Shown piece after piece: positions 1 through 6,465 of a DNA stretch of 8,419 nucleotides (positions are counted from its first letter, which is position 1; each line of letters starts with the position of its first letter). The stretch is from Gordoniibacillus chartarius. GTDB taxonomy: Bacteria > Bacillota > Bacilli > Paenibacillales > NBRC-103111. The translations under genes were made by a program, and so were the position numbers. Where the stretch lies: NCBI RefSeq assembly GCF_042432825.1, contig NZ_JBHLWN010000007.1, positions 1 to 8,419 on the forward strand, written 5' to 3'. The notes under the pieces are model-generated. The model saw nothing but the letters and a program-made list of their open reading frames with translations, was not told the DNA's origin and ran no database searches.

Positions 1-74
1 TGTTGATCCGCTCCTGGATGATCGCCACCGCATTCTTATGCGCTTTCGAAATTCAGGTTTATTAGTTACTTCTT

Positions 75-111
75 TTGCGTTATGGAAAACCGGTGCCAGA
101 TATGGTACACT
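75..111 (+). promoter_or_regulatory. Possible promoter of the AraC-type regulator gene
   Basis: A weak sigma-A-like pair is visible: TGGAAA at 83-88 and TACACT at 106-111, separated by 17 bases, each matching four of six consensus positions. An alternative -35, TTGCGT at 75-80, is badly spaced. The end of the -10 lies about 60 bases before the TTG start at 173, which fits a normal leader. No experimental support; the match could be chance. Confidence 0.25.
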
Positions 112-160
112 GCCCCCAACGACTTTCCGTTTTTTGCCTATTTCCATTCCGACCTCGGAG

Positions 161-175
161 GGAGGATTCATCTTG
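161..175 (+). promoter_or_regulatory. Ribosome binding site that fixes a TTG start
   Basis: GGAGG at 161-165, within a longer purine run from 157, lies 7 bases before TTG at 173-175. This is the only strong Shine-Dalgarno sequence ahead of the regulator. It places the start 45 codons inside the longest open frame, directly before the short basic segment (MLLRRK) and the first membrane helix. Confidence 0.85.
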
Positions 176-2485
176 CTCCTGCGACGCAAAAGCATCTTTC
201 TGACTCTCTGGCTTTCCTACATTATGATCTTGTTAATTCCCGTCACCGTTACCTTCCTCTTGTATATCAATATGGAAAAAGCCATGATCGACTACGCCAA
301 CCGCTCTAACCTTGCCTTGCTGGAGCAGGCCCGCCAGGTGGTCGACAGCAATCTGCAGGAGATGGAGCAGCTCGGCGTCCAAATCGCCACGCAGCCCAAG
401 CTGCAAACGCTATGGACGATTAAAGACGCGGAGAAATATATCCAATACGAGGAAGCGGTCCGCTCGCTTCGAAATATACGCAACGGATCGCGCTTTATTG
501 ATAATTTCTATATTTATCTGCGGGATGACGATACGGTCATTTCCAGCAATCTGAAAACGGATGCGGCCACATTCTTCACCGAATTGTATCCGCTTCCAGG
601 CAGAAGTCTCGACCAAGTACGCTCCGAGATTTTATCCGGCTATCATTACCAGGATTTCTGGGCAGCCCCGCAAGGAACGCAAGATCGCTCGACAACCAAC
701 GTGATTGCCAGCGCCTTCACCTTGCCTCTCGGAGAGGTAAATAACGGGAAGGGCACCCTGATCATGCTGATCAACGAACAACAAATCCTCAACCTGCTCA
801 AGCAGATCCAGTGGGTGAACAACGGTACGATGCTCATCCTTGATTCGAAGGGACAAGTTATTGTTTCGACAGGAGTTCGGCATGAGCTCCCCGCCGGCTT
901 GCTCGCAGAGCTTTCCGGTTCCAGCGGTTACGAAACATACCGGACCGAAGGTCAAGTGCAGATGCTCTCCTATACGACCGGCCAAAGCGGTTGGAAATAC
1001 ATTTCCTTAGTACCGAAAAGCGTCGTGCTGAAAAGGGTAAATGAGATCAAAGCCTGGGCGTTGGCCCTGCTGGCCTTCGTTGTCGCCGCCGGGAGCGCAG
1101 CGGCTTACTGGATGGCCTACCGCAGCTACAGCCCGATCCGGGACCTGGTCTACACGATATCGAAAGGCAGGAGCGTGCAGCGTAACGAATCAGCCAACGA
1201 GTATGAATTCATCCGGAACTCGATTACGGAATCGCTTGCCGAAGGCAAGGAACTGAAAACCAAGCTGGCCGGCCATTTGCCGGTTGTTCGGGCCCATTTT
1301 CTAAACAGGCTGCTGAAGGGTCAAGTGGACCCGGCGGAGCTCGCTCCCGACTCTCTCGCGTTCAGGGGGGTGCAGTTCCCGTTTCCCTGCGTTGGAGTGG
1401 TGCTGATCGAAGCGGATGAGAGCAAGGAATTCCGCATCGAAGAAAGCGAGCGGGATTACGCTCTGGTTCGTTTTATTATCTTGAATTTGAGCAGCGAGCT
1501 GTTGGGGGATTCAGGTTATGCAACGGAAACCGACAACGGCCGGCTGGCTCTGGTTCTAAACGTACCCGACTCGTCGGAAGAGACCCTGCTGTACCGCGAC
1601 CGGTTCATCGCCGAGCTCAAAGGGATCATTGAGGGACGGTTCCGGATAAAAATTACGGTAGCGACCAGTTCCATCCATCATGAACTGCCGGAGGCTTCCC
1701 GCTGCTACACCGAGGCTCTTAACGCGCTGGACTACCGCATCATACACGGCATAAGCTCGATCATCCATTATGATCAAATCCGGGACATGGGCCGTACCGA
1801 TTACCATTACCCGACGGAAATCGAAGCGCAGTTCATGAATGTGCTCAAAAGCGGGGAACTGGAAGCCGCCGAGCGGATTCTGGACGACCTCTACGAACGA
1901 AATATCGGCTCTCGCGACACGACGCCGGAACTGGGCAAGCTGCTGTTTATGAATATTCTCGGCACTCTGCTGAGGGTTACGAATGCGCTCAAGATCGATG
2001 AGAAGCTTTCATTGGAATCGGCAACCGATCCTGTGAAGCTGATTCTGAACAGCACTTCGGCTGACGAAATGGTGAAAAAGATTAAAGAGTTGATTGCCTT
2101 TATTTGCAACTGTGTGCGCGAGGCGCGCTCCGAGCAGCATGAGCGTTGGCAGGAACGGATGAAGCAGTATATCGACTTGCATTACGGAGACCATTCGCTC
2201 AGCTTGACTACCGTCGCCGAACATTTCGGATTGACTCCGGCATACACGTCCGGATTGTTTAAGAAGCAGTATGGCATAAATCTGTCCGATTACATGATCG
2301 AGGTACGGATATCTGAAGCGAAGCGTCTGCTCGCCGACCCGAGCCTCACCGTCCTGCAGGTCGCCCAGAAGGTCGGGTATTCCACAGATATCGGTTTCAT
2401 TCGCGTTTTCAAAAAAATAGAGGGGATCACCCCCGGCAAGTACCGGGAAATGCTGCAAATATCCGGTGATCGAAAAGAAAGTTAG
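173..2485 (+). CDS. Membrane-anchored AraC-family transcriptional regulator
   Basis: This is a 770-residue one-component sensor and regulator, similar in layout to YesS-type proteins of Bacillus and Paenibacillus. With the TTG start at 173, a first membrane helix lies at about residues 8-31. An extracellular sensor region of Cache-like size follows (about 32-292), and a second helix at about 294-316. A cytoplasmic middle region spans about 370-540, and a C-terminal AraC double helix-turn-helix about 663-762. The DNA-binding end shows the family pattern: LSLTTVAEHFGLTPAYTS, then LLADPSLTVLQVAQKVGYS, then the FKKIEGITPGKYRE ending. An upstream frame to 38 exists, but its 45 extra residues do not resemble a signal sequence and have no ribosome site. 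It lies just before a sugar-transport operon in the same orientation, so it probably activates that operon on sensing an extracellular glycan or stress signal. The ligand is unknown. No terminator is visible after it, so readthrough into the next gene is possible. Confidence 0.93.
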   Translation: MLLRRKSIFLTLWLSYIMILLIPVTVTFLLYINMEKAMIDYANRSNLALLEQARQVVDSNLQEMEQLGVQIATQPKLQTLWTIKDAEKYIQYEEAVRSLRNIRNGSRFIDNFYIYLRDDDTVISSNLKTDAATFFTELYPLPGRSLDQVRSEILSGYHYQDFWAAPQGTQDRSTTNVIASAFTLPLGEVNNGKGTLIMLINEQQILNLLKQIQWVNNGTMLILDSKGQVIVSTGVRHELPAGLLAELSGSSGYETYRTEGQVQMLSYTTGQSGWKYISLVPKSVVLKRVNEIKAWALALLAFVVAAGSAAAYWMAYRSYSPIRDLVYTISKGRSVQRNESANEYEFIRNSITESLAEGKELKTKLAGHLPVVRAHFLNRLLKGQVDPAELAPDSLAFRGVQFPFPCVGVVLIEADESKEFRIEESERDYALVRFIILNLSSELLGDSGYATETDNGRLALVLNVPDSSEETLLYRDRFIAELKGIIEGRFRIKITVATSSIHHELPEASRCYTEALNALDYRIIHGISSIIHYDQIRDMGRTDYHYPTEIEAQFMNVLKSGELEAAERILDDLYERNIGSRDTTPELGKLLFMNILGTLLRVTNALKIDEKLSLESATDPVKLILNSTSADEMVKKIKELIAFICNCVREARSEQHERWQERMKQYIDLHYGDHSLSLTTVAEHFGLTPAYTSGLFKKQYGINLSDYMIEVRISEAKRLLADPSLTVLQVAQKVGYSTDIGFIRVFKKIEGITPGKYREMLQISGDRKES

Positions 2486-2493
2486 GCATTGTG

Positions 2494-2534
2494 AAAATCG
2501 GTTTATCCTTCATCTAAAGCGGTGTTTACCTTTC
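2494..2534 (+). promoter_or_regulatory. Candidate AraC-type operator (imperfect direct repeat)
   Basis: Two related blocks occur in the intergenic gap: AAATCGGTTTATCCTT (2495-2510) and AAAGCGGTGTTTACCTTT (2516-2533). Matching bases are offset by 21 to 23 positions, about two helical turns. Direct repeats at that spacing are known for AraC/XylS-family binding sites, and the pair sits upstream of the likely promoter of the binding-protein gene. Assignment to the adjacent regulator is inference. Confidence 0.35.
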
Positions 2535-2543
2535 GTGCGAACG

Positions 2544-2577
2544 TTATGTAGGCAGCTCGAGCCGTCTTTATTATATT
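2544..2577 (+). promoter_or_regulatory. Possible promoter of the sugar-binding protein gene
   Basis: An AT-rich -10-like stretch lies at 2567-2577, read as TATTAT (2569-2574) or TATATT (2572-2577). No good -35 sits at 17 bases; the closest is TTATGT at 2544-2549, with a 19-base spacer to TATTAT. A promoter with a poor -35 is what one expects if an activator such as the AraC protein is required. GCTCGAGC at 2555-2562 is a perfect palindrome inside the spacer. Confidence 0.3.
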
Positions 2578-2580
2578 GAA

Positions 2581-2603
2581 ATTGCGGACGGCGAACCCGC
2601 AAT
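2581..2603 (+). repeat. Inverted repeat in the binding-protein leader
   Basis: ATTGCGG at 2581-2587 is perfectly inverted as CCGCAAT at 2597-2603, with a 9-base spacer. It begins a few bases after the putative -10, about where transcription would start, and ends 12 bases before the ribosome binding site. It could be a 5' mRNA stem-loop that protects the transcript, or an operator. Confidence 0.5.
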
Positions 2604-2615
2604 ACAATCATATAT

Positions 2616-2635
2616 GGGAGGGTCATCGAAGCATG
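2616..2635 (+). promoter_or_regulatory. Ribosome binding site of the sugar-binding protein gene
   Basis: GGGAGGG at 2616-2622 lies 10 bases before ATG at 2633. It selects this start over the TTG at 2576, because only the later start puts the basic residues and lipoprotein signal at the N-terminus. Confidence 0.8.
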
Positions 2636-4294
2636 AACCGAAAGAAGAAAACGCTTCAACTTACCGCGGTCTCGGCAGCCTTGTTATCCATAGTGGCAGC
2701 AGGCTGCAGCAACAACAGCAATCCATCCGGGGCTTCATCATCCCCTGCACAGACAGGGACAGCCTCCGTCAAACCGGAAGCTGCTGAAGTGAAGTATCCC
2801 GCTTCCTTAACATACTGGGTGCAGTTGAACGCCAATGCGGCCGCAATCATGAAGACGTACAACGAGATGGCTGCCTATAAGGAAATTGAGAAGAAAACCG
2901 GCACGAAGGTTGAATTCCAGCATCCTCCGGCGGGGCAGGAGAAAGACCAGTTCAATATCATGATGGCTTCCGGCAACCTGCCCGATGTGATTGAGTACAA
3001 TTTCGGTACAACCGTAGGACTGTCCGCTGCTCAGAGTCCCGATGCCCTGATTAAAGGGAAACAGATCCTTCGCTTGAACGAGTTAATCGACCGGCATGCG
3101 CCTAACTTGAGCAAAGTATTGAAGGAGCATCCCGAGTTCCGCAAAATGATCACGACCGATGAAGGGAATATTTATGTGATGCCGTTCCTGCTGGGCGACG
3201 AGCAGTTAAGCGTCGTGTACGGTCCGGTTTTCCGCAAGGATTGGCTCGACAAATTGAACTTGAAGGTGCCCACTACAATTCCGGAATGGGAAACCGTGCT
3301 GACGGCATTCCGCGATAAGGACCCGAACGGCAACGGCAAGCCGGATGAAATTCCCTTCTTTATGAGTCTGACCGCCGACTTTGATGTAAATCATCTACTG
3401 GTTGGCGCCTGGGGCATCACCACGGACTTCTATAACGATAAAGGCAAGATTAAATACGGCCCGATCCAGCCCGAATTCAAGGAGTTCCTGGCCACGCTTG
3501 CCCGCTGGTACAAGAACGGCTTGATCGACAAGGACTATGCCACCATTACCGATTCCAAGCTAAAGGATAACAAAATTATTAATAATCAGGTCGGCGCTTA
3601 CTCCGGCTTTGCCGGAGCCGGTCTCGGCCGCTACTTAACTCTGGTTCAACCGACGAATCCCAGCTTTTCCTTGGTGGGGGCTCCTTACCCGACAGTCAAG
3701 GAAGGCGGCCCTAAGCCGCTCGGCCAATATACGATGCCTTTCACCGGATACGGAGCAGCCATATCCGCCAAAGCCAAGAACCCGGAACAAATTATCAAAT
3801 GGCTTGACTACAAGTACGGCCAGGAAGGCCACATGCTGATCAACTTCGGAATTGAAGGCGAAAGCTACAAGATGGAGAACGGCTATCCGAAGTATACAGA
3901 CCTGATTATGAACAACCCCGATAAGCTGCCGATCTCGCAGGCAATGGCGAAGTATTTCCAATCCGGCTGGAGTGGACCTTACGTTCAGGATAAGCGGGTT
4001 ATCGAACAATATTACACCATCCCCGCGCAGCGCGAGGCGCAAAAAACGTGGGCTCAAGCGGACCATGCCAAGCAAATGCCGAGCATTGCCCTCAATGCCG
4101 ACGAAAGCGCGAAATCCACTTCGATCATGAACGACGTCAAGACTTATCGCGACGAAATGTTCAATAAATTCGTCATGGGTGCCGAGCCGATCGAGAACTT
4201 CGATAAATTTGTGCAAACGATGAAGAGCATGGGAATTGAAGAAGCGATCAAGGTTCGTCAAGCCGCCTTGGATCGTTATCTCAACAGAAAGTAA
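2633..4294 (+). CDS. Lipoprotein solute-binding protein of a carbohydrate ABC transporter (LplA/LipO type)
   Basis: This 553-residue protein captures a sugar or oligosaccharide outside the cell and delivers it to the permeases encoded next. A lipoprotein signal is clear: MNRKKK, a hydrophobic stretch, then the lipobox VAAGC with the lipidated cysteine at residue 25. A Ser/Asn/Pro/Ala-rich linker follows to about residue 55. The mature part has the large family 1 extracellular binding-protein layout. Typical segments are FNIMMASGNLPDVIEY near 107-122, RKDWLDKLNLKVPTTIPEW near 201-219, and DKDPNGNGKPDEIPFF (228-243), an Asp/Asn-rich loop common in this family. WYKNGLID near 292-299 is also characteristic. 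Length fits the family (about 500-560). It follows the AraC gene by 147 bases and precedes the permeases by 105 bases. The ligand cannot be read from sequence; an oligosaccharide released by the neighbouring lyase is a guess. Confidence 0.93.
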   Translation: MNRKKKTLQLTAVSAALLSIVAAGCSNNSNPSGASSSPAQTGTASVKPEAAEVKYPASLTYWVQLNANAAAIMKTYNEMAAYKEIEKKTGTKVEFQHPPAGQEKDQFNIMMASGNLPDVIEYNFGTTVGLSAAQSPDALIKGKQILRLNELIDRHAPNLSKVLKEHPEFRKMITTDEGNIYVMPFLLGDEQLSVVYGPVFRKDWLDKLNLKVPTTIPEWETVLTAFRDKDPNGNGKPDEIPFFMSLTADFDVNHLLVGAWGITTDFYNDKGKIKYGPIQPEFKEFLATLARWYKNGLIDKDYATITDSKLKDNKIINNQVGAYSGFAGAGLGRYLTLVQPTNPSFSLVGAPYPTVKEGGPKPLGQYTMPFTGYGAAISAKAKNPEQIIKWLDYKYGQEGHMLINFGIEGESYKMENGYPKYTDLIMNNPDKLPISQAMAKYFQSGWSGPYVQDKRVIEQYYTIPAQREAQKTWAQADHAKQMPSIALNADESAKSTSIMNDVKTYRDEMFNKFVMGAEPIENFDKFVQTMKSMGIEEAIKVRQAALDRYLNRK

Positions 4295-4312
4295 CATAGA
4301 CAGGGACGTCAA

Positions 4313-4356
4313 CGTACGGCGTGGGAGAGGACCTTCCCGCCGTATGGTGTCTTTTT
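4313..4356 (+). terminator. Intra-operon hairpin with T-run (partial terminator or processing site)
   Basis: CGTACGGC (4313-4320) pairs with GCCGTATG (4339-4346), with one G-T pair. After a two-base bulge, GGGA (4323-4326) pairs with TCCC (4335-4338), leaving an 8-base loop. The sequence TCTTTTT (4350-4356) follows closely. Such a hairpin between a binding-protein gene and its permease genes commonly gives more binding protein than permease, by partial termination or by protecting the 3' end of the upstream message. Confidence 0.65.
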
Positions 4357-4399
4357 GCGCCCATTTTGACAGACTCATTCGCTCAAGGAGGAACTCGCG

Positions 4400-5368
4400 A
4401 TGTCCACATTGCCCCAGCAACAAGCCGACTCCTTAAAGCCCGCGGTAGACAAGAACGGGTTCAAGTATCGGTTTATCCGCGATGCCAGGATCAATAAATA
4501 TATTTATCTCATGCTGCTTCCTGTCGTGGTCTATTATGTTGTCTTCTATTATGTACCGATGTATGGCCTGCAGATCGCGTTCAAGAATTATTCACCGGGC
4601 CTCGGTTTTCTGCATAGCGACTGGGTCGGTCTGAAACACTTCCAGGATTTCTTCGGAAGCCATTTCTTTTCTCGTATTTTGCGCAATACGCTGCTGATCA
4701 GCTTGTATGAGCTGCTGTTCGCTTTCCCAGCCTCCATCTTGCTTGCGCTTCTGCTGAACGAGCTTCGCAGCGCGCTCCTCAGGCGTACGGTTCAAACGAT
4801 AACCTATATGCCGCATTTTATTTCGATTGTGGTCGTCTCAGGCATGCTGGTCGACTTCCTGGCCCGCGACGGGTTAATTAACAACGTGCTCTCCTCCTGG
4901 TTCGGCGTACAGCCGATCGCCTTCCTGGCGGAAAGCGGCTGGTTTCGTTCCGTCTATATTTCCTCGAATATATGGCAAAATATCGGCTGGGGCTCCATCA
5001 TCTATCTGTCGGCTATGGCCGGAATCGATCCAACCCTCTATGAGGCAGCCCGGGTAGACGGTGCCAAGCGCTTACGGCAGGTCGTTCACATTACACTGCC
5101 GGGCATTATGCCTACGGTGGTCATTCTGCTTATCCTGCAGATCGGGAACTTCATGTCCGTCGGCGCGGATAAAATTTTGCTGCTCTATAACCCGACTACT
5201 TACGAAACCGCCGATGTCATCGGGACCTTCGTTTATCGGAAAGGGATCCTCGAATCCAACTTCAGCTACAGCGCTGCCGTCGGCCTCTTCAACTCAATCA
5301 TTAACTTTACGCTGCTCGTATCGGCCAATGCACTCAGCCGGCGGATCAGCGATCATAAACTTTGGTAA
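4400..5368 (+). CDS. lplB: ABC transporter permease, LplB-like (carbohydrate uptake)
   Basis: This is one of two inner-membrane subunits forming the sugar channel, 322 residues. ATG at 4400 has an AAGGAGG site (4385-4391) 8 bases upstream. A short polar N-terminus is followed by a first helix (about 33-53) with the PVVVYYVVFYYVPMYGLQIA segment and the FKNYSPGLGF motif seen in LplB-type permeases. Further helices lie near 95-118, 133-155, 187-207, 236-256 and 292-312. The cytoplasmic EAA loop that docks the ATPase is clear at about 215-234 (EAARVDGAKRL, ending in LPGI). It lies 18 bases upstream of the second permease gene, with which it surely forms an operon and a heterodimer. The ATPase itself is not encoded in this window. 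The symbol is by family resemblance; the substrate of this copy is unknown. Confidence 0.94.
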   Translation: MSTLPQQQADSLKPAVDKNGFKYRFIRDARINKYIYLMLLPVVVYYVVFYYVPMYGLQIAFKNYSPGLGFLHSDWVGLKHFQDFFGSHFFSRILRNTLLISLYELLFAFPASILLALLLNELRSALLRRTVQTITYMPHFISIVVVSGMLVDFLARDGLINNVLSSWFGVQPIAFLAESGWFRSVYISSNIWQNIGWGSIIYLSAMAGIDPTLYEAARVDGAKRLRQVVHITLPGIMPTVVILLILQIGNFMSVGADKILLLYNPTTYETADVIGTFVYRKGILESNFSYSAAVGLFNSIINFTLLVSANALSRRISDHKLW

Positions 5369-5386
5369 GAAGGAGGCACGTCCACT

Positions 5387-6262
5387 ATGCGCAGAAGCTT
5401 GGGGGAGCATGTATTCGATGCGTCGAATGCCGTGTTCTTGATCCTGTTATCTCTTGTCACCCTCTATCCGTTCTTCTATGTGTTGATCGCCTCGTTAAGT
5501 GATCCGGCCTGGATCATGCAAGTGCGCGGCCTGATCTGGTACCCCAAAGGCTTCAACTTGGAGGCCTACAGGCTGGTTTTCCTTAACCCTTCGATTTCTA
5601 CCGGTTATTTAAACACCCTGCTTTACGTTGTGCTAGGCACTGCACTCAACATTCTCATGACCTCCTTTGGCGCTTACGCTTTATCCAGGCAGAACGTGAT
5701 GTGGAAAAACCAGGTCATGTTTTTGATTGTTTTCACCATGTTCTTTAACGGCGGCTTAATTCCCACGTACCTGCTCATTCACGATTTAGGCATGGTGAAT
5801 ACCCGCTGGGCGCTGATCATTCCCACCGCCATGAGCGCTTATAACCTGATCATCATGCGCACCTCGTTCCTGAGTGTTCCCGTCAGCCTGGAGGAATCGG
5901 CCAAGCTGGACGGCGCCAACGACTTTACCGTCTTATTCCGCGTCATTCTTCCGCTGTCCATGCCCGTAGTTGCCGTCATGATTCTCTTCTACGGCGTGGC
6001 CCATTGGAATTCCTGGTTCAGTGCGCTCATTTATCTGCGTACGCGCGAACTTTATCCGCTACAGCTCATTCTGAGGGAGATTCTGATCACGAGCAGTACG
6101 GAATCGATGATGACAAGCGTTGGCGGGGCCGATAAAACGCCGATCGGAGAAACGATTAAATACGCGACGATCATCGTGGCGACAGGCCCTATCTTGCTGC
6201 TGTACCCCTTCCTGCAGAAGTATTTCGTGAAAGGCGTCATGATTGGTTCGATTAAGGGGTGA
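5387..6262 (+). CDS. lplC: ABC transporter permease, LplC-like (carbohydrate uptake)
   Basis: This is the second channel subunit, 291 residues, partner of the preceding LplB-like protein. ATG at 5387 follows AAGGAGG (5370-5376) by 10 bases. Helices are visible near 14-35, 76-99, 109-130, 140-158, 187-205 and 258-276. The EAA loop lies at about 169-189 (EESAKLDGANDF, then VILPL), and the family ending LQKYFVKGVMIGSIKG is complete. Features such as FNGGLIPTYLL and NTLLYVVLGTALNILMTSFG are typical of the MalG/UgpE-type permeases paired with LplB in Paenibacillus. It is the last gene of the operon; a strong hairpin begins 33 bases after its stop. As no ATPase gene follows, energy probably comes from a shared MsmX/UgpC-type ATPase, which is known for related Bacillus transporters. 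Confidence 0.94.
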   Translation: MRRSLGEHVFDASNAVFLILLSLVTLYPFFYVLIASLSDPAWIMQVRGLIWYPKGFNLEAYRLVFLNPSISTGYLNTLLYVVLGTALNILMTSFGAYALSRQNVMWKNQVMFLIVFTMFFNGGLIPTYLLIHDLGMVNTRWALIIPTAMSAYNLIIMRTSFLSVPVSLEESAKLDGANDFTVLFRVILPLSMPVVAVMILFYGVAHWNSWFSALIYLRTRELYPLQLILREILITSSTESMMTSVGGADKTPIGETIKYATIIVATGPILLLYPFLQKYFVKGVMIGSIKG

Positions 6263-6295
6263 AGCTCGAGTTCCCCCCTTTCCATACCGGATATT

Positions 6296-6351
6296 GCAAA
6301 AAAGCCGTTAGCTTCGGACTCCGTAAGTCCTTGGCATAACGGCTATTTTGC
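6296..6351. terminator. Long bidirectional terminator between convergent genes
   Basis: GCAAAAAAGCCGTTA (6296-6310) pairs with TAACGGCTATTTTGC (6337-6351) over 15 positions with a single A-A mismatch. A nested inner hairpin, GGACT (6316-6320) with AGTCC (6326-6330), lies in the loop. Read on the plus strand the GC stem is followed by TTTT (6346-6349). Read on the minus strand it is followed by six T (6298-6303). It therefore can stop both the permease operon and the lyase gene, and looks stronger in the minus direction. Confidence 0.85.
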
Positions 6352-6357
6352 TTGTGC

Positions 6358-6465
6358 TTACTTCAACGCATCGGCGAGCTGAGCGAGCAGGTCGGCCTGC
6401 TCATGGTTCAAAGTGTTGCCGCGCTCGGCCGACAGCTAGTTCTGAAATGCTTCGATCATGCCGGA
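6358..6465 (-). pseudogene. Residual 3' coding tail of the lyase gene, beyond two amber codons
   Basis: The lyase frame closes at TAG (6468-6466). Reading on in the same frame gives SGMIEAFQN, a second TAG (6438-6436), then LSAERGNTLNHEQADLLAQL and ADALK, ending in TAA (6360-6358). That TAA lies 6 bases before the terminator stem, where a gene end would be expected. The tail looks protein-like (amphipathic, helix-prone, acidic). I infer that the ancestral protein was about 36 residues longer and that two single-base changes (CAG to TAG would suffice for each) shortened it. Readthrough of the ambers is a less likely alternative. Confidence 0.55.

Noticed and set aside
1..65. Possible edge-coding sequence: minus-strand frame reading SKAHKNAVAIIQERIN, or plus-strand frame ending at TAG 63-65
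   Set aside because: Both look vaguely protein-like, but the stretch is under 22 codons, lacks a convincing start or ribosome site, and cannot be identified.
38..172. 45-codon upstream extension of the regulator frame
   Set aside because: It has no ribosome binding site, no signal-like character and crosses the likely promoter; the TTG at 173 has a strong site and starts directly before the first membrane helix.
2555..2562. GCTCGAGC palindrome, with a similar GCTCGAG at 6264-6270 after the last permease gene
   Set aside because: Eight bases or fewer, and the second copy overlaps no regulatory position; a shared operator is not supported.
2486..2632. Search for a terminator between the regulator and the binding-protein gene
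   Set aside because: The only hairpin (2581-2603) has no T-run after it, so no intrinsic terminator is claimed.
3635..4423. 262-codon minus-strand open frame opposite the binding-protein gene
   Set aside because: Antisense shadow of a well-supported gene in GC-rich sequence; composition is Arg/Leu/His-rich without motifs, and it runs through the intra-operon hairpin.
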